Notes: generated by a model not told the origin, from the letters alone. Shown: positions 22,602-35,267, numbered from the stretch's first letter. The stretch: 64,000 nt of DNA from Allacma fusca (GCA_947179485.1 OX359246.1:25730001-25794000), one strand, 5' to 3'. Numbers and translations: made by a program.

Positions 22602-25600
22602 TTAAAACATGTGAGTTTTGTCGGACTCATTCGCCCACTGCCCGTGGAAACTGGGAGTAAAAGGCCCAGCAGTGTTAAACTTGACTCTCGCCACTTCCTG
22701 CATATCTTTAGCATTGAGTATTAATAGAGTTGCTTGGGTTTCCTCCATCTTGTCAAGCAGCGTGGATAAAATCACCCCGTCGTCCTCATCTTGGGAATTC
22801 GGACTCGCAACAAAAATCGGCTCAAATGGAACCATTCCTTCCTCGGACCAGCAAATGCTCGAGTTATTACGGACATACACTTTTGTGAGCTAACAACAAA
22901 TTATTTGTAATTAGCATATACCAAAAAACAATTTTATACAGGATGTACAGGAAAAACGTTTGAGAAAGCTGAAATTTTACTGTGTCAATCCCAGTCCAAC
23001 CAGAGCCTTTGGAAGCGTAAACTCCATAAAAATAGTTAAACTTTTCCCCATTAAATCGATAATTAATTCGCGGAAGCTCCACCCAACCGTCAGTTAAGTG
23101 ATGGGGGGTACAGAAAATCCTGGGTTTCCCATCAACACTTCCATTTAAAAATGCCTTGGCTTTTGAGTCTTGAACTGTTACCAGGTTTTGGTCACTCACC
23201 GCGTCTTCAACGTTTAAGGGCAAAATGTATCTTCTAGTTGTGGCAGAGCCAAGATTTTGTCCTTGAATATCCCCAGTGGGATTTTTAAACATTTCGAAGA
23301 GTACCTGGACAAAATTAAAGTATTCAGATGGAGGGTCAATCAGAGTAAATACAATTATATTCAAATCATACAATAAAATTATAAAAACCGTACATCGACT
23401 CGATCATAACCAGCCACATCAACCACGACCTGTCCATCCTCTTCGTACGCATTTATATGGTGGAATGCGAAGAATCCATCGGACTGGTAAACCACGGGAT
23501 GGATTGCCCCACTTTGCAGAGATACCACGTAGAACCGGGTCTACAAAATTCAGATATTCAATTTGAAACAAATCTTATTGAATTTTAGTTCAAATTTTGT
23601 CCTGTCAATCGATGTTTACAAATTTTGAAGAAAATTATTTTTGTAAAGTACCTTCACATTCTCTTTCCAAACCATGGCTGTGTCTATAGATTCACTATTC
23701 CAAAAAGTCTTGAATAGCTTAAAAATGTTCAGTCTCCAGGGTGACTCAATGAAGACTAATTTGTCTTTAGTGATTCCAAAACTGTGATAATAGGATGGGA
23801 ACATTCTGGTAGAGACTGGTATTTCAGCCACAATTTGGGCTTGGCTGTAGCATGTGTCTATAAGCGCAAGAATTTTGTCGTAAATTGTTAATTAATAAAC
23901 AAAAATAATTTTAAATGTCTTCCGAACAACATGGTGCTACTAATGTAGTAATAATGCTTGAAATTAATATCTTTTGCAATTTTTACCGGAACTCCCAAAC
24001 GTTGGGGGTATTTTGACCAGAACATAATGAGGGCCCCTTTTGTGGCGGTAATTGTTCCCCATGTTGTAAACAGTACCATCATGGCAGACATGGGGGTGCG
24101 CCGTGGCCTGGTTAAGAGCGATGTAATCGGAAATATTGGTTTTATCACCGATGATATGCAAGTCCTCAGGACTGATCCGCCGGATGACGTTAGTCTCCGT
24201 CATGGCGTACAATTGATCTCCAAAATATCCAACACTGACGTTGCAGTTATCCGTCCAATTTTTCCCCATCATGGTTTGGAAAGTTGTTTGAAGGCTAGAT
24301 TATAATAAATTATTAAATACTAACAATTTAAATGTCAAATATTCAGACAAATGTTTTTAACATTTGCCAATTCTGCCTTGTATTTTATCTATAAGGTATA
24401 TGATACCTATAAAAGGTATCATCCACGTAAATGCTAACAAAAACAATTGAGCTAACGGCGGTCAAATGAACGAAGGTGGGATTTTTTCCGGTAGACATTT
24501 ATTTCCATTTTTATTTAAAATTTTTGACACTGGATTGTACTAATTATGGATTTCTTTTTATATTAAACAGATCATTGCACCGCTTCCAATCTGATGGAGA
24601 CTTACAACACCGTAGTGATAAAAATATAATCAGTCGTCAAAATCTGCGGGAAACAAGGCAACACGTTTAAGAATTTTTATTTCGGAATTAAAAAAATTGG
24701 AAGCTACGCTATCCAAAAAACATTCCGAGTTTGCTGTGTTCATTCAACCACGGTTATCCAATTTGTTGACCCAAGGCAATTTTTACGCTTTTGAAAATTC
24801 GGTATATATTTTGTCTTCAACTGAGATTTCGAAAATTTTCTACCTCGTTCCTGAAGCATAATTTTAAACTGATTATCTGATGGTTTTCTGAAAATACCAA
24901 CCGAATATGTCCAAAATGCCGGATAACTTTCTTCTCTGCTACCATTTTCAATCTCACACTATTACAGTATATATTGAAGATTTTCTTACTATCTAAATTT
25001 TAATTCACTTTTTTATATTGTTACAGTGTTAGAATGAGCAGATTCGCCCCGTTGGGAGAATCTTGCCATTTTGTCTAAAAGTTGAATTTTCTTGTTTTCT
25101 AGTTTTTGTAATAATTGTTAATAGGGACACTCATTCATCATTTCACCCTTGATTCAAGTAAATACGAACATTCAAGCTGCATTTAAAATTGACTTTATCT
25201 TAACTGTAATCTATTTTATGTATTCTCATTTAAATTAGATACAATACCGTTGAAAAATTGTTTTGCACGGATCTGGAAAAGCCGCAGTTCCAAATTCAGA
25301 CACGACTATTCGGTTTGCTGCCATGTTTTTCTCGTGCGTATCGCTTTCTAACGCTCGACAAGAATACGTTACCTAGGTAAAATTTCTATGTTTACAAAGA
25401 TGCGGTGACGTAACAAATTTTTATTGTAATTTTGCTACTCGGCTTTTAAGACCTTACCTTTCCATTTTCAATATGATACCGGTGTAAAACAGCTAAGCCG
25501 TCTAGCAAATGGCTGTAGACGTCATCCCCGACTTTAGTTATCCCTGGACCATTTGTGATCAGTGTTCCGTGGAGCCATTCAGGAATTTTTCCTTATATTT

Positions 25601-25854
25601 TAGAAAATGGGCAATTGCCTTTATTTTATTTCGGAAGATTGGTTTTACTTTCAAATAAAATGAATTTGTATGAAATTACCTTGAATTTTGCCTCCTGTGT
25701 TTTCCGTCGGTAAGGTGTAATTTCGGGAAAGAAACTCTCGATCAGAATTTGCACTAAGGTTAATATTAACCCCCTCGTCACATGTAGTACTTGTAACTAT
25801 ACTACCAAAACTTGTACTTTGGGGACCAAACCGAGCACCGAAAATATTTGACAT
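22602..25854 (-). CDS. ninaB: Carotenoid oxygenase (NinaB/BCO family)
   Basis: Eight minus-strand exons join in frame to 568 residues: 25680-25854, 25458-25591, 25248-25372, 23987-24294, 23652-23857, 23394-23540, 22981-23304 and 22602-22889. The family cleaves carotenoids (in insects also isomerising the product) to give retinal for visual pigments; it is soluble or membrane-associated and uses Fe(II). Hallmarks are: an N-terminal [34 protein letters not shown]; the iron histidines in ATAHPH (about residue 211), YYHSFG (about 272), [11 protein letters not shown] (about 343-344) and FHGQW (about 555); [11 protein letters not shown]; and [17 protein letters not shown]. All four expected His ligands are present, so activity is plausible. 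Length is normal for the family. The start Met has no earlier in-frame alternative in the exon. Intron 3 (24295-25247) is the longest. Whether it is the NinaB orthologue or a paralogue cannot be told here. Confidence 0.92.
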
Positions 25855-27789
25855 TTTTGAATGATCTGACAGAAGCTTTGCATAAGTTTAGTTTGGATAA
25901 ATTCCTCTGAATTTGATATTCCCTGTCAGACTAGGTTACTTTGTTAGAAATGTCTATATTTTGCATCTATCGAGACCCAGAGTGAATACTGGGATTTTAT
26001 ACTTAACACCTTCAACTTCATATTAGCTCGTAAATATTAATTAGGAATAATAATTAGAAATACGTCGTTATTTCCGCTTTGAGTGTAAGAAGACATTTCT
26101 GCAGACGTCATTCAATTGTTTTTTGCACGTTTGCCTTGCAGCGTAGTAGCTAGTACACTACAAATCTCGCAAAATTTTTTGTACAATAACATGCTACAAG
26201 GCAAACGCGCAAAATATAATTACTTGAATGAACCTCTACAGGACGGGTGAAGAAATGTCTTGCTGTTCTCGTGTGAAACATTGTAAATATATTTAATTGA
26301 AGTGATTTTCCTTGTAAAGTATTAGGAATGCATAACACTATGATCCAATTAACACATTTATGTCAAATTCCTGTAATTTCTAACGGGAAGTTGCGAGAAA
26401 GTATAAATCTCATGACGGATTTCCTCAAATACAAGTCTTGCTCAAACCAAAGTTTTTACACAACAACTGTTGCTTCATTCTCGGCATCTCTCGGTCTCTC
26501 TTTCTCTATCTCTGCATAACAAGCAATTGAAACAATATTGTGAGCCTGGAATACATACAGTGAGCTCGGAAATTGACTCAGGTGACCCGTTAGAATAGAT
26601 TGAATGATTGAATGGAAGGGCAGGAGCAATTTAATGGAATAACGGGATGACAAAAAATTCAAACATTTTGATTGGATTAGCGAATTTATTCAAATAAATC
26701 AGTCAATTTGGATTGTATTGCAGGAGCAGTCCCCACAAATCCAATAATTTTCATGGGAATGACGTTTTGACCAAACTGGATTTTAAAAAGTTACAAAGCA
26801 TTTTTCTAGTTAATGTAGTCAAGCATTTAAAAGACTGGAGATGAAAATACAGAAGAGAAAAGATACATACATCAATCCCAGAGACAAAATTGATACAAGG
26901 AGAAATGAATCATCCAGGTCATAAATTACGGAATATTTTTTGCGAATTTGTTTTACTTGCAAGTTACCACCAGAGGTCACTGGAAGCTCGGGTGGGAAAA
27001 TGCTATTAATAAACCATGGTATAGTTAAAAACTTCGTTTAAAAATGTCTGAATCTCCTACCACTGTAAAATTTCATAGGGAATAGGTTGGGATAAGTCTG
27101 TGCTAGCCTTGAGCTGTGAATTAGTCTATGCGTATAAATTATTACAATTTTTGCAAATTAAAGCAATCCCTCATTCATCACAAGCCATTACAGAAATTGT
27201 GTTTGCATTTTTTGCGTATACGGCGACTCCTTAAACAAAATTCTTGCTCTAAACCTGTATTCCTTTTGATTGTGAGAATTCGTGAAAAATTGTTTGTAAA
27301 TATAATTATTTTAAAATTCCACGTGGAGAGTCGCAACATTAAATAATTTTAGGAATACTATAAGCTACACAGCTACTACTGTAGTATTCCTGTACATGAG
27401 ACTCACAATAACCAGTCAATATTTGATCCATTTTATTAAAGTAAACTATTGTAGCAGGAATCCATTAACGACGTAATACAAAGGTACACCAGACTATTCT
27501 ATGAACTAGTATTTTATTGCAATAGCAATTACCAGGAAGTGAAACACATACCGTATCTTACCAAAAATATCCTCACTGTCTTCGTTTTTGAGATTCTTCA
27601 GAGGGACACAATAGTGTCACATTTTTGAACACCTTTTTTTAATTTTTTTAGTCTACATAAAAAGGTAACTCATTGTGTTTATTGTTATTTCTGATTTGCA
27701 AACTGAAATGACGTGATAAATACTCCCAAAATCCCTGTAAATACATACACAGGATTTTTTAAAATAGAAATTCACGTTTCCTTTAACCA
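25855..27789. other. Intergenic region upstream of the oxygenase and of receptor 5
   Basis: These two genes are divergent, so both promoters should lie here. No further gene is supported. It contains the foldback element at 26091-26260. The rest is AT-rich with no feature I can name. Confidence 0.5.
26091..26260. mobile_element. Foldback/MITE-like element, 170 bp
   Basis: The outer arms are AGACATTTCT and AGAAATGTCT, and inner arms GTTTGCCTTG (26129-26138) and CAAGGCAAAC (26197-26206) pair as well, as do TTCAA/TTGAA words between them. The whole could fold into one long hairpin. No target-site duplication is obvious, and there is no coding capacity. Confidence 0.6.
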
Positions 27790-29343
27790 ATGGCAACATC
27801 GGATATTTCAGTCATAATCCCTCCAAGTCCAATTTCCGCAAATAAGGAATTCATTTCGATTTTCAAAACGTATTTTCGTTTCCTTCGTACATGTGGTTAC
27901 TTCCCAATCCAAGTAACGAGAGACTACAAATTTAATTCTAAAATTTTCTCGGCATCTTATATCTGGACATTATTATGCATTGCAGCGGTGTTGTACAAAG
28001 CATATGGTTACATCAGTACCGCCAAAAGTTTCTCAAAACACCTTAAAATGAATCCGACGGAGTCACTTGCTATTGCGGTGCTAACAATGCTATCTGGCGT
28101 CGGCTCAATAGTAATGAGACTTGCAAACGTTATAAAGCACAAAAAAACGGTGAGATTTTTGGATCAAAATCTTGAGACACTCCAAAAGCTGAAAAAAATT
28201 AAAGGCAGTCTTTCCATTCGTTTTTCGGAACTAAATAAATGTCAACATTTTAAAAAGTTACAGACAAGTGGTAAGCGAACACTGGTAATCCCAAGTTTGT
28301 GTTCCGTTGTTGTAATGATGGGACCAATGTCTTACTATTACTTCACTTTAGTCTATTCAGAGCCCAACATTTTAAGACTGGTGGTAGACATTTCGACTGA
28401 GGTATTTTTTAATTTGAGTGATGTCACCAGCTTTGGAATGGCAATTTACTTGAGCTTATTTTTGCAATTTTATACATCTTGCTTGGAAGTCATATCAGAT
28501 GAGCTGCAGTCTATTGCAGAACAGAACTGGCTCTCCGATGGAGTTACTTTTCCGAACCAACAGCATATGGTCAGTATTTCCCAGTCAATCTTGGGTTGTA
28601 TCAGTGGGTACAATTTAATCGACGAAATTCTTGCAGAATATAATTTGCATTTTGCTACGGAGATGATAGTGCACACCTTGATTACAATCCTGCACTCATC
28701 ATTTCTGGCATTTTTTGTACTGTTATGTGTACGTTCTGGAGACTACGCTCGCCTTCCTTGGGTGATGACCTCCACTGGGATGCAAATTTGGCAAATCTAT
28801 CATATTGCAACCTGGTGCAATAATTTGGGCTCATCCGTCAAGCGCGTGCTCTCTAAGATGTATTCCATAAATATTGGGGGGCTTCCAACAGCCTTGCAAT
28901 CCGTGGTAATTATAAATTACTTTGTATCTGTATACAGTTATCAAAATTTGGGCAAGCATAAGGAATACAATAGAAAGTAAATCTCTGGAAATTATGTAAT
29001 AGTGGTAATAATTTATCTATTTACCCAGATCGAAATGTTTGTGTTGAAGCTTTCCACCAATCCCGTTGAAGTGTCACCAGGCCAGTACTTCACAATGAGT
29101 CGGAACACGGTTACTACGGTAATTTAGCTCATAAATGCTGCAAATTATTGTTAAAAAAGAGAATAGTCCAAAAACATTTTTACACACGTTTTTAAATTCG
29201 AGTTAAACTCAATTTTTAAGGAAATATAATTTAATTATTACCCATAGATTCTGGCGTCAATAACAACTTACTTCATTATATTGATTCAGTTTCAAGTCAG
29301 TGACAACGGCGTTTCAGCTTGTAATTCAACTTTGTTGGAATAA
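27790..29343 (+). CDS. Gustatory receptor 5 with intact TYhhhhhQF signature
   Basis: Three exons, 27790-28905, 29029-29118 and 29248-29343, all joined in phase 0, give 433 residues. Unspliced reading gives a 396-residue frame that runs through the first donor (TCCGTG|GTAATT) into intron 1 and loses the family's C-terminus. Spliced, the end reads LQSV|IEMFVLKLSTNPVEVSPGQY, then FTMSRNTVTT|ILASITTYFIILIQF. The TYhhhhhQF motif is at residues 409-417, immediately after a phase-0 intron, as in many insect gustatory receptors. Hydrophobic helices lie near 55-75, 90-112, 165-190, 200-230, 295-325 and 400-420. It is distant from receptors A and B and is not part of their duplication. It likely encodes a ligand-gated channel subunit in chemosensory neurons; its ligand is unknown. 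Confidence 0.9.
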
Positions 29344-30196
29344 TTTTGAGGGCGGGTTGAGATCGTTTTTTTAATCAAGTACCAACATTTTTGCATGGAT
29401 ATCATATAGCGTACAAATGTATTACGAAGGACTAGTATAGAGGCCGTAATTTGTTTTGTCATATTTCATCATACTGTAGTTACCATAGGGTTACATTATG
29501 ACTGTATTATTTGTACGGTATTTTAGAAACAACTTATTTCCGGATGCATGCCCAATTAATATTACTTAAAGCTGATCACAAACACAACCCTGATCATACA
29601 TTACAACCATGATGTATACTAATGTTTTTTGAAACATTCAATTCCCTTTTCCGGATCAAAATCCCGGAATGGTTACAAACATTTAACCTAAGAAATACTC
29701 ACATTTGTTCAAAGTCCCGACAGTTCAGACCTTAAGTATTTTTTTGCAATTCCTAAATCATTTAAAATTCCACAGATGAAAATTTTTATGGAAATTACCT
29801 AACGGATTTGAACGTGTTTATTTATAGATACAGCAAAAAAAGAATTGTAAGAACTGAGCAGTTAAAAAAAATGCAAATATCCAACAATATCCAACACTAT
29901 AGTACAGAACATGTCATGGTAAATAGAATGAGAACATGTAAACGTCATTATTGGGCAGCCCGGTCTACTGAGAACGGTGTAGTACAATGAACCCTTTCTC
30001 TGATATGCAATACTGCCGCACAACTTTCTGTAAAAAATTACTCACTACACTCATTTTGAAGCCGCAGGTAGTACAGATAGAATATTTCTTTCAAAACTTT
30101 ATTAATAAAAACGTTACCATAGGACAAGAAATCTCTAATACCTGCTACTGCATGCTAAAGTGGGTAAAAACAAATGAGTGACAAGTGACTTTTCTA
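29344..30196. other. Intergenic, nothing recognised
   Basis: Two short plus-strand frames at 29808-30181 show no family resemblance and no codon-like structure. This region probably holds the converging 3' untranslated regions of receptor 5 and the minus-strand RING gene. Confidence 0.4.
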
Positions 30197-31197
30197 CTAA
30201 TTCAAACAAGTAACTTCCGCTTTCAAACGCTTTCCCACCCGATGCTGAATTAGTTCGTCAATATCCCCCAACTCCTGTATTCTTCTCTTAAGGGAGTGGT
30301 TTTGTTCGGACAACCTCACGGATTCCACCTCAAATTCTAGGATTTGATCCTTCAAAGCCTTAATCTCCAGCATTGAACGCCTGGATGCATCTATTGCCTC
30401 AGCTCTCTCAGTATAAATCACAAATTCCAGATCCTCCCACCGACTCCTCCATTGCTTCAACTTAGCATGGTAAATGTCCCGCTCAGAATTTATTTCCACC
30501 AGTTTTATCTCCTGGTTCCGGAGACTCAGTCTCAAATGCTCCTTTTGATTCCTTGCTTGCGTTCTCTCCAGACCCAAACGGGACTGCATTCGGGAGATTT
30601 CACTTCTAAAGGTTCATCATAATGACAAAATATTTCCAGGAAAAATTGTAAATCCTGTTAAAATCCAAGAACAATATTCCGAAAATATAAGTAATTACAT
30701 ACCTTAAATTTTTGATGATCATATCATCCTCTTGCTTTTTACACATTAGTGTTTTAATCGTTGTCCGTAAAGTATCAATATGAGTCTCTTCGTCCACATT
30801 CGCATCCGAAGTTAGAGTTGGTAATTCGTCCTCAAGCTTGCTACAGAACAATTCTTGCATCTCGTCCTCTTCGAAAGGCTCACGACAGTATGGACAGCCT
30901 TCTCCGCTGCATTTAAAATTCACATAAAAATCCCAACCATTGAAATATCAACATTTAAAAACACAAATAATTCCTTGACAAAATAATGCTTAATTTCGCT
31001 TCTAACAATCAATGTCAATTATTAGTAAGGAAAGCTTACCACTGCAACCACTGCATGATACAAACAGTATGGAAGACATGACCGCACGGGACAGCTGTAA
31101 TCCCAGAAGACTGGCGGAGGCTCTCAATTGGTCCATTGCTCTCCGAAGTTGGACATCTCTCCAAATCCACTAAACAAATGGTACATCCAAACGGCAT
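30197..31197 (-). CDS. RING-H2/coiled-coil protein, TRAIP-like, short paralogue
   Basis: Three minus-strand exons, 31040-31197, 30703-30906 and 30197-30605, give 256 residues. The RING-H2 finger spans the first intron: C5-x2-C8, C38-x-H40-x2-H43-x2-C46, C57-x2-C60, with Cys53 completed across the splice. This C3H2C3 pattern followed by a long Glu/Lys/Arg-rich coiled coil (about 90-245) is the layout of TRAIP/NOPO-type E3 ubiquitin ligases, but the C8-C38 spacing is longer than usual. It is paralogous to the plus-strand gene at 33744-35267, with matching exon borders. Here exon 3 ends in a stop after GKRLKAEVTCLN, so the Ser/Arg-rich tail coded by exon 4 in the other copy is missing. Nuclear ubiquitin ligation is inferred from the family. 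Confidence 0.8.
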
Positions 31198-33743
31198 GAC
31201 GGAACTCCTATCGGAATGGCAATTTAATTCACCTGAAATCTAAAAACAATTACTATTACAATAAATTAAAACCTGATTCCCCAAAATTTACTTTACACAT
31301 TGTTTAGATACTGATGTCCCCATCATTTTAATTTTTTTTTTGAAGAACTTACTACTTGAGTGGTCCATTCAGGGATCTAAAAACAGTAAGTCCACACGTT
31401 GCAAGTCTCTTGCCTTTTAAAAAAATCTACACTAATTTTTATGACCCGTAAAAACAAAGAGCTGCTCCCACGTTTCTGTGTGGGAAGAAGGGCAGTCCTG
31501 GCGCCTTCGGTTGACATGGTAAAAATGTAAACAATAAATGAACGTCAAAACGTCGACCGTAGGTTCTATCGGCCAAACACAAGTATTTATATCATCGGCC
31601 AAGTACACGGAAATATTTTCCCCGCTATAGTTTATTTTTACTAAATATTAAAACGTTGCAACGATTGGAGCACCGCTCAAGGGGTCGGATTTTTGTGGGA
31701 AGATGGGAAGATTCTTCCCAGGGAAAAAATATTTCTGGCAGGGAAAATCTCAAAGAGAAGGGATTTATTTTTGCGAACAGGGATTTTAAAAATCGTTGAT
31801 CGTTTTTTTAAGCAAGGGATTTTCAAATTTGTTGGCGTGTTTCAGGAGAATTTGTTATTCAAACAGGGATTTTTATATTCATTGGCCTAATTTGGCAGGG
31901 ATTTCACATCTTGTAGGGCATTTTGTTATTCAAACAGGGATTTTTAGATTCATTGGCCTAATTTGGCAGGGATTTCACGTCTTGTAGGGAATTTTGTTTG
32001 CCAACAGGGATTTTGAAAATCGTTGACCTTTTTTTCAGCAGCGATTTTGAAAATCGTTGAGGACCTCCCAGCATGGAGGTAATATTCAGCAGGGAAATTC
32101 AGAAATGATCTTCCACGGAGATTTGCAAAAATCCGACCCCTGTCCGCTATTAATCAGGCATTTTATTTTATCTTTAAACCAAGTAATTCGCAAGGGCATT
32201 ATTATTACGATCCGATCGTTTGGAAAATTCCGGCTAATGGACAATGAACGTCGCAATTTCAATAGTTGTTGATGGTTTTCAAAACGAATAGCATATTAGG
32301 AAAGAGCATTGAAATCTGCTCTACATCTTCTCTGGGATTGAAAAAATTCTGAAAATTGCAAAAAAATTGTTGGGAATTTGAATAATTTCCAAAAAATTCC
32401 GGTAATTTTACGATGAGAGCCGCCGATTCGAAAGTCTGGCCGATAGGAACTTCGGCCAATGTTTTGTCTCCCTTTAATAAAGATCTACCTTAAATTATTA
32501 TTAAATTATTATTTTTATGGGAGATATTTATTTATAATTAATTTTTACCACCAACATACTTACTATTATAAATTATTAAAATTTATAATAATAGTTAATT
32601 TTATTTTGGGTTTTAACATGCTCTCACGATGTATATATACATATAAGTATATAATGTGACGATATATATACATATTGCAAACGAGGGACACAATTGGTAC
32701 CCCTTGTGAAGGAGGGGCTCCTACGAGTGTAATAAATAAACCCCAAGCAGTAAAAATCTCTATGGTTTCAGGACGTATTTAAATAAAAATGCGGGACCCT
32801 CTCACAACTTCCATTTAAAACAATTCAATGACTACGTACCTTTCATTTTGGAGTAAATCCATTGGAATTGCTCTGCCTTTCTCTCGGAATTTCGTCGTTC
32901 AGTGTACCTCAAAAAGACAACATTGCGTCGTTAACCTCGTGGGTTTAAAGTTGCTTATTCGTAATTAAGTAAATAAAGTATTTTTATTGTATGGAATACT
33001 TTATAGCTGGATATAATTATTTACACGGTTCTTGTCTTCATATTTTGGGAGAGCCCCAACCCTTTCATAAGGTAAGCAAGTATAATAATTTATAGTAATT
33101 TATAAATAATTATTATTGTAATTTGGATTTAATATGAAATCCTGAAATAATGAACGTAACAATTCAGAATATAAATAAATACCGATACAATTCATAAATA
33201 CATTCGGAGGGGTTAGAATGAATTAAAATAAAGAGAGCTTATTTGTGTAATTAAGAGATATCCGTTCATGTCTACAATATTTTGTTTGAATGGTCTTATT
33301 TACAGATATTTGTAGTTTAATTAAATTATTTAAAGAGTAGATCTGTACGATGGAAACTTGACGTTGTTTTTTTAATTGTTATATTTGTAAGTATGGGGAA
33401 GTAAATTGTTGTGGAAATAATTGAGGCGCATAATAATAATATTTGAGGCTTGTGTTCGAGAATAATAATATCATTATTAGTGGCTATAAATAACATATAG
33501 TCATTGAATATTATTATTGATTATTATCTTGTATATGCCCTGGGAATGGATTTGACGAAGGGTATCTTTGAGATTGATATCTTCTGCTTGTAATAAATTC
33601 ATGTGTGTCGGTTCTGAATTTGTGAGCCGTGTTCTGGTGTAAAGTGTATTTTAGGAAAGGATTGAATTAAGTTTACAATAAAATATTTTGTTGATTTTTG
33701 TAGGGGGCTAATTGACTTGTTAGTCAAATATAGGATCTCCATC
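31198..33743. other. Shared upstream region of the two divergent RING genes
   Basis: About 2.5 kb between the two start codons. It contains the transposon at 31680-32141. A possible non-coding first exon of the plus-strand gene ends at a good donor near 33072 (CATAAG|GTAAGC), and an acceptor lies at 33706 (TTTTTGTAG), 37 bp before the start codon. The rest is AT-rich with TAA/AAT simple repeats near 33430-33510. Confidence 0.45.
31680..32141. mobile_element. Non-autonomous DNA transposon with 16-bp terminal inverted repeats
   Basis: The left end AGGGGTCGGATTTTTG is the exact reverse complement of the right end CAAAAATCCGACCCCT. The element is 462 bp. The flanks share ccgct (31673-31677 and 32144-32148), possibly a worn 8-bp target-site duplication shifted by one base. 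Inside, a 71-bp unit beginning near CAAACAGGGATTTTTA is repeated (31860 and 31931), and GGGATTTT words recur throughout. Ends and composition suggest the hAT superfamily. It has no transposase. Confidence 0.75.
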
Positions 33744-35267
33744 ATGCCTTTTGGATGTACCATTTGTTTAGTGAGTTTGGAAAAATGTCCAACATCAGAG
33801 AACGATGCTCCTGACAGTCCCAGTCAGTCTGTTGGGATTACAGCTGCTCCCTGTGGTCATGTCTTCCATACTGTGTGTATCATGCAGTGGTTGCAGTGGT
33901 AAGTTTTGCTTATTGACAGCTGAGATTGATCTAGTGATTATGTATATTATGTATTATTTTTTCTTCAAGGAGTTTTTTGTGTTTGATGACATGGAATTTG
34001 TGTGACAATTGTGAATATAGCGGAGAGGGCTGTCCGTACTGTCGTGAGCCTTTCGAAGAGGACGAGATGCAAGAATTGTTCTATAGCAAACTTGATGACG
34101 ATATGCCGACTCTAGCTTTGGATGCAAATGTGGACGAAGAGACTGATATTGATACTTTACGGACAACGATTAAAACTCTTAAGTGTAATAAGCAAATGGA
34201 CGAGACTGTAATTAAAAATTTAAGGTAGGGCTATTTTTTAAGAATATTTTTGAACTATGTGTATAATTGTCTTCGAATTTTGGTCTCGAAGGAGCTAAAT
34301 ATTTTGTCCCGATTATGAACCTTTAAGGAGCGAAATCTCCCGAGTGAATTCCCGTTGGTTTCTGGAGAGAACGCAAGCTGAAAAGCAAAAGGAACATTTG
34401 AGACTGAGTCTCCGCAACCAGGAGAGAAAACTGGCGGAGACTGAATCTCAGCGGGACATTTATCGTGCCAATTTGGATGATATGAGGCGCCTTCGGGAAG
34501 ATCTGGAATGTGTTCTTTACACTGAGAGACTTGAGGCGGCGGATGCATCCATGCATTGGAAGCTGGAGATTGAGGGTTTGAAAAATAGAATTGCAGAATT
34601 TGAGGTGGAATCCGTTAGGTTGGTGGAACAAAACCAGTCCCTCAATAGAAGAATTAAGGGTTTGAGAGATATTGACCAACTAATTAATCATCGGGTGGGA
34701 AAACGTTTGGAGGCTGAAGCAATACGGTTAGGAGATAGCTCGGACGGTTACTGTACTCAGTCTTGTAAGTTGTCAAGGAGCAAGCCCTCCTCGGTTCGGT
34801 TGTATACTTGTCGTTGTACGCAGGTATGTTCTATAATTTGATTTTACAAGTACAAAAAACAACAAAAAATTGTTTCTTTCACGACAATTATTGAGAACTT
34901 TTGTGCTTAGTAATTGGAAATTAAATTTTAGGCAAAAAGCAAAAGGCGAAATAGAACACCCAGCGACGTTGATCAAGACGATATTATCCATCGTCCCAGG
35001 AGTCGACCATCAGAAAAGAAGCGTCCCATGGTGATTGAATCTGAAACGGAGCCGGATAGTTCCTCTGATGAACGTATAATGATCCGCGCAAAAAAACGCA
35101 GAATGACCGCAAACGTACATTCTTGTCCTAGTCGAAGTCGAAGTTCAAGGAAACTAAGGAGGAACTTGCTTTCATTTCTATCTCCAGCATCGTATGGCCC
35201 AACTCGGGATCGTCCTTCGTTCTCGAGACGGTGCAATCGAAGGATTGAGTCCGACTACAGTGATTAA
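33744..35267 (+). CDS. RING-H2/coiled-coil protein, TRAIP-like, long paralogue
   Basis: Four exons, 33744-33898, 34021-34224, 34328-34823 and 34932-35267, give 396 residues. The RING-H2 ligands are C5, C8, C37, H39, H42, C45, then C56 and C59 after the exon 1/2 junction (which makes Cys52). A coiled coil rich in Glu, Arg and Leu runs from about 90 to 250. Exon 4 adds a Lys/Arg/Ser-rich tail (SKRRNRTPS, then RPRSRPSEKKRP, then ESETEPDSSSDE) with likely nuclear-localisation clusters. Exons 1-3 match the minus-strand gene at 30197-31197 in border position and phase (2, 2). A TRAIP/NOPO-like E3 ligase is the best guess from the architecture; sequence similarity outside the RING is too loose to be sure. 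There are no disabling changes. Confidence 0.82.

Noticed and set aside
32656-32808. Stretch with TGTGACG...CTCTCACA borders and an AATAAA signal, resembling a solo LTR
   Set aside because: The 5-bp matching ends are short, no target-site duplication is visible and no second copy is in the window.
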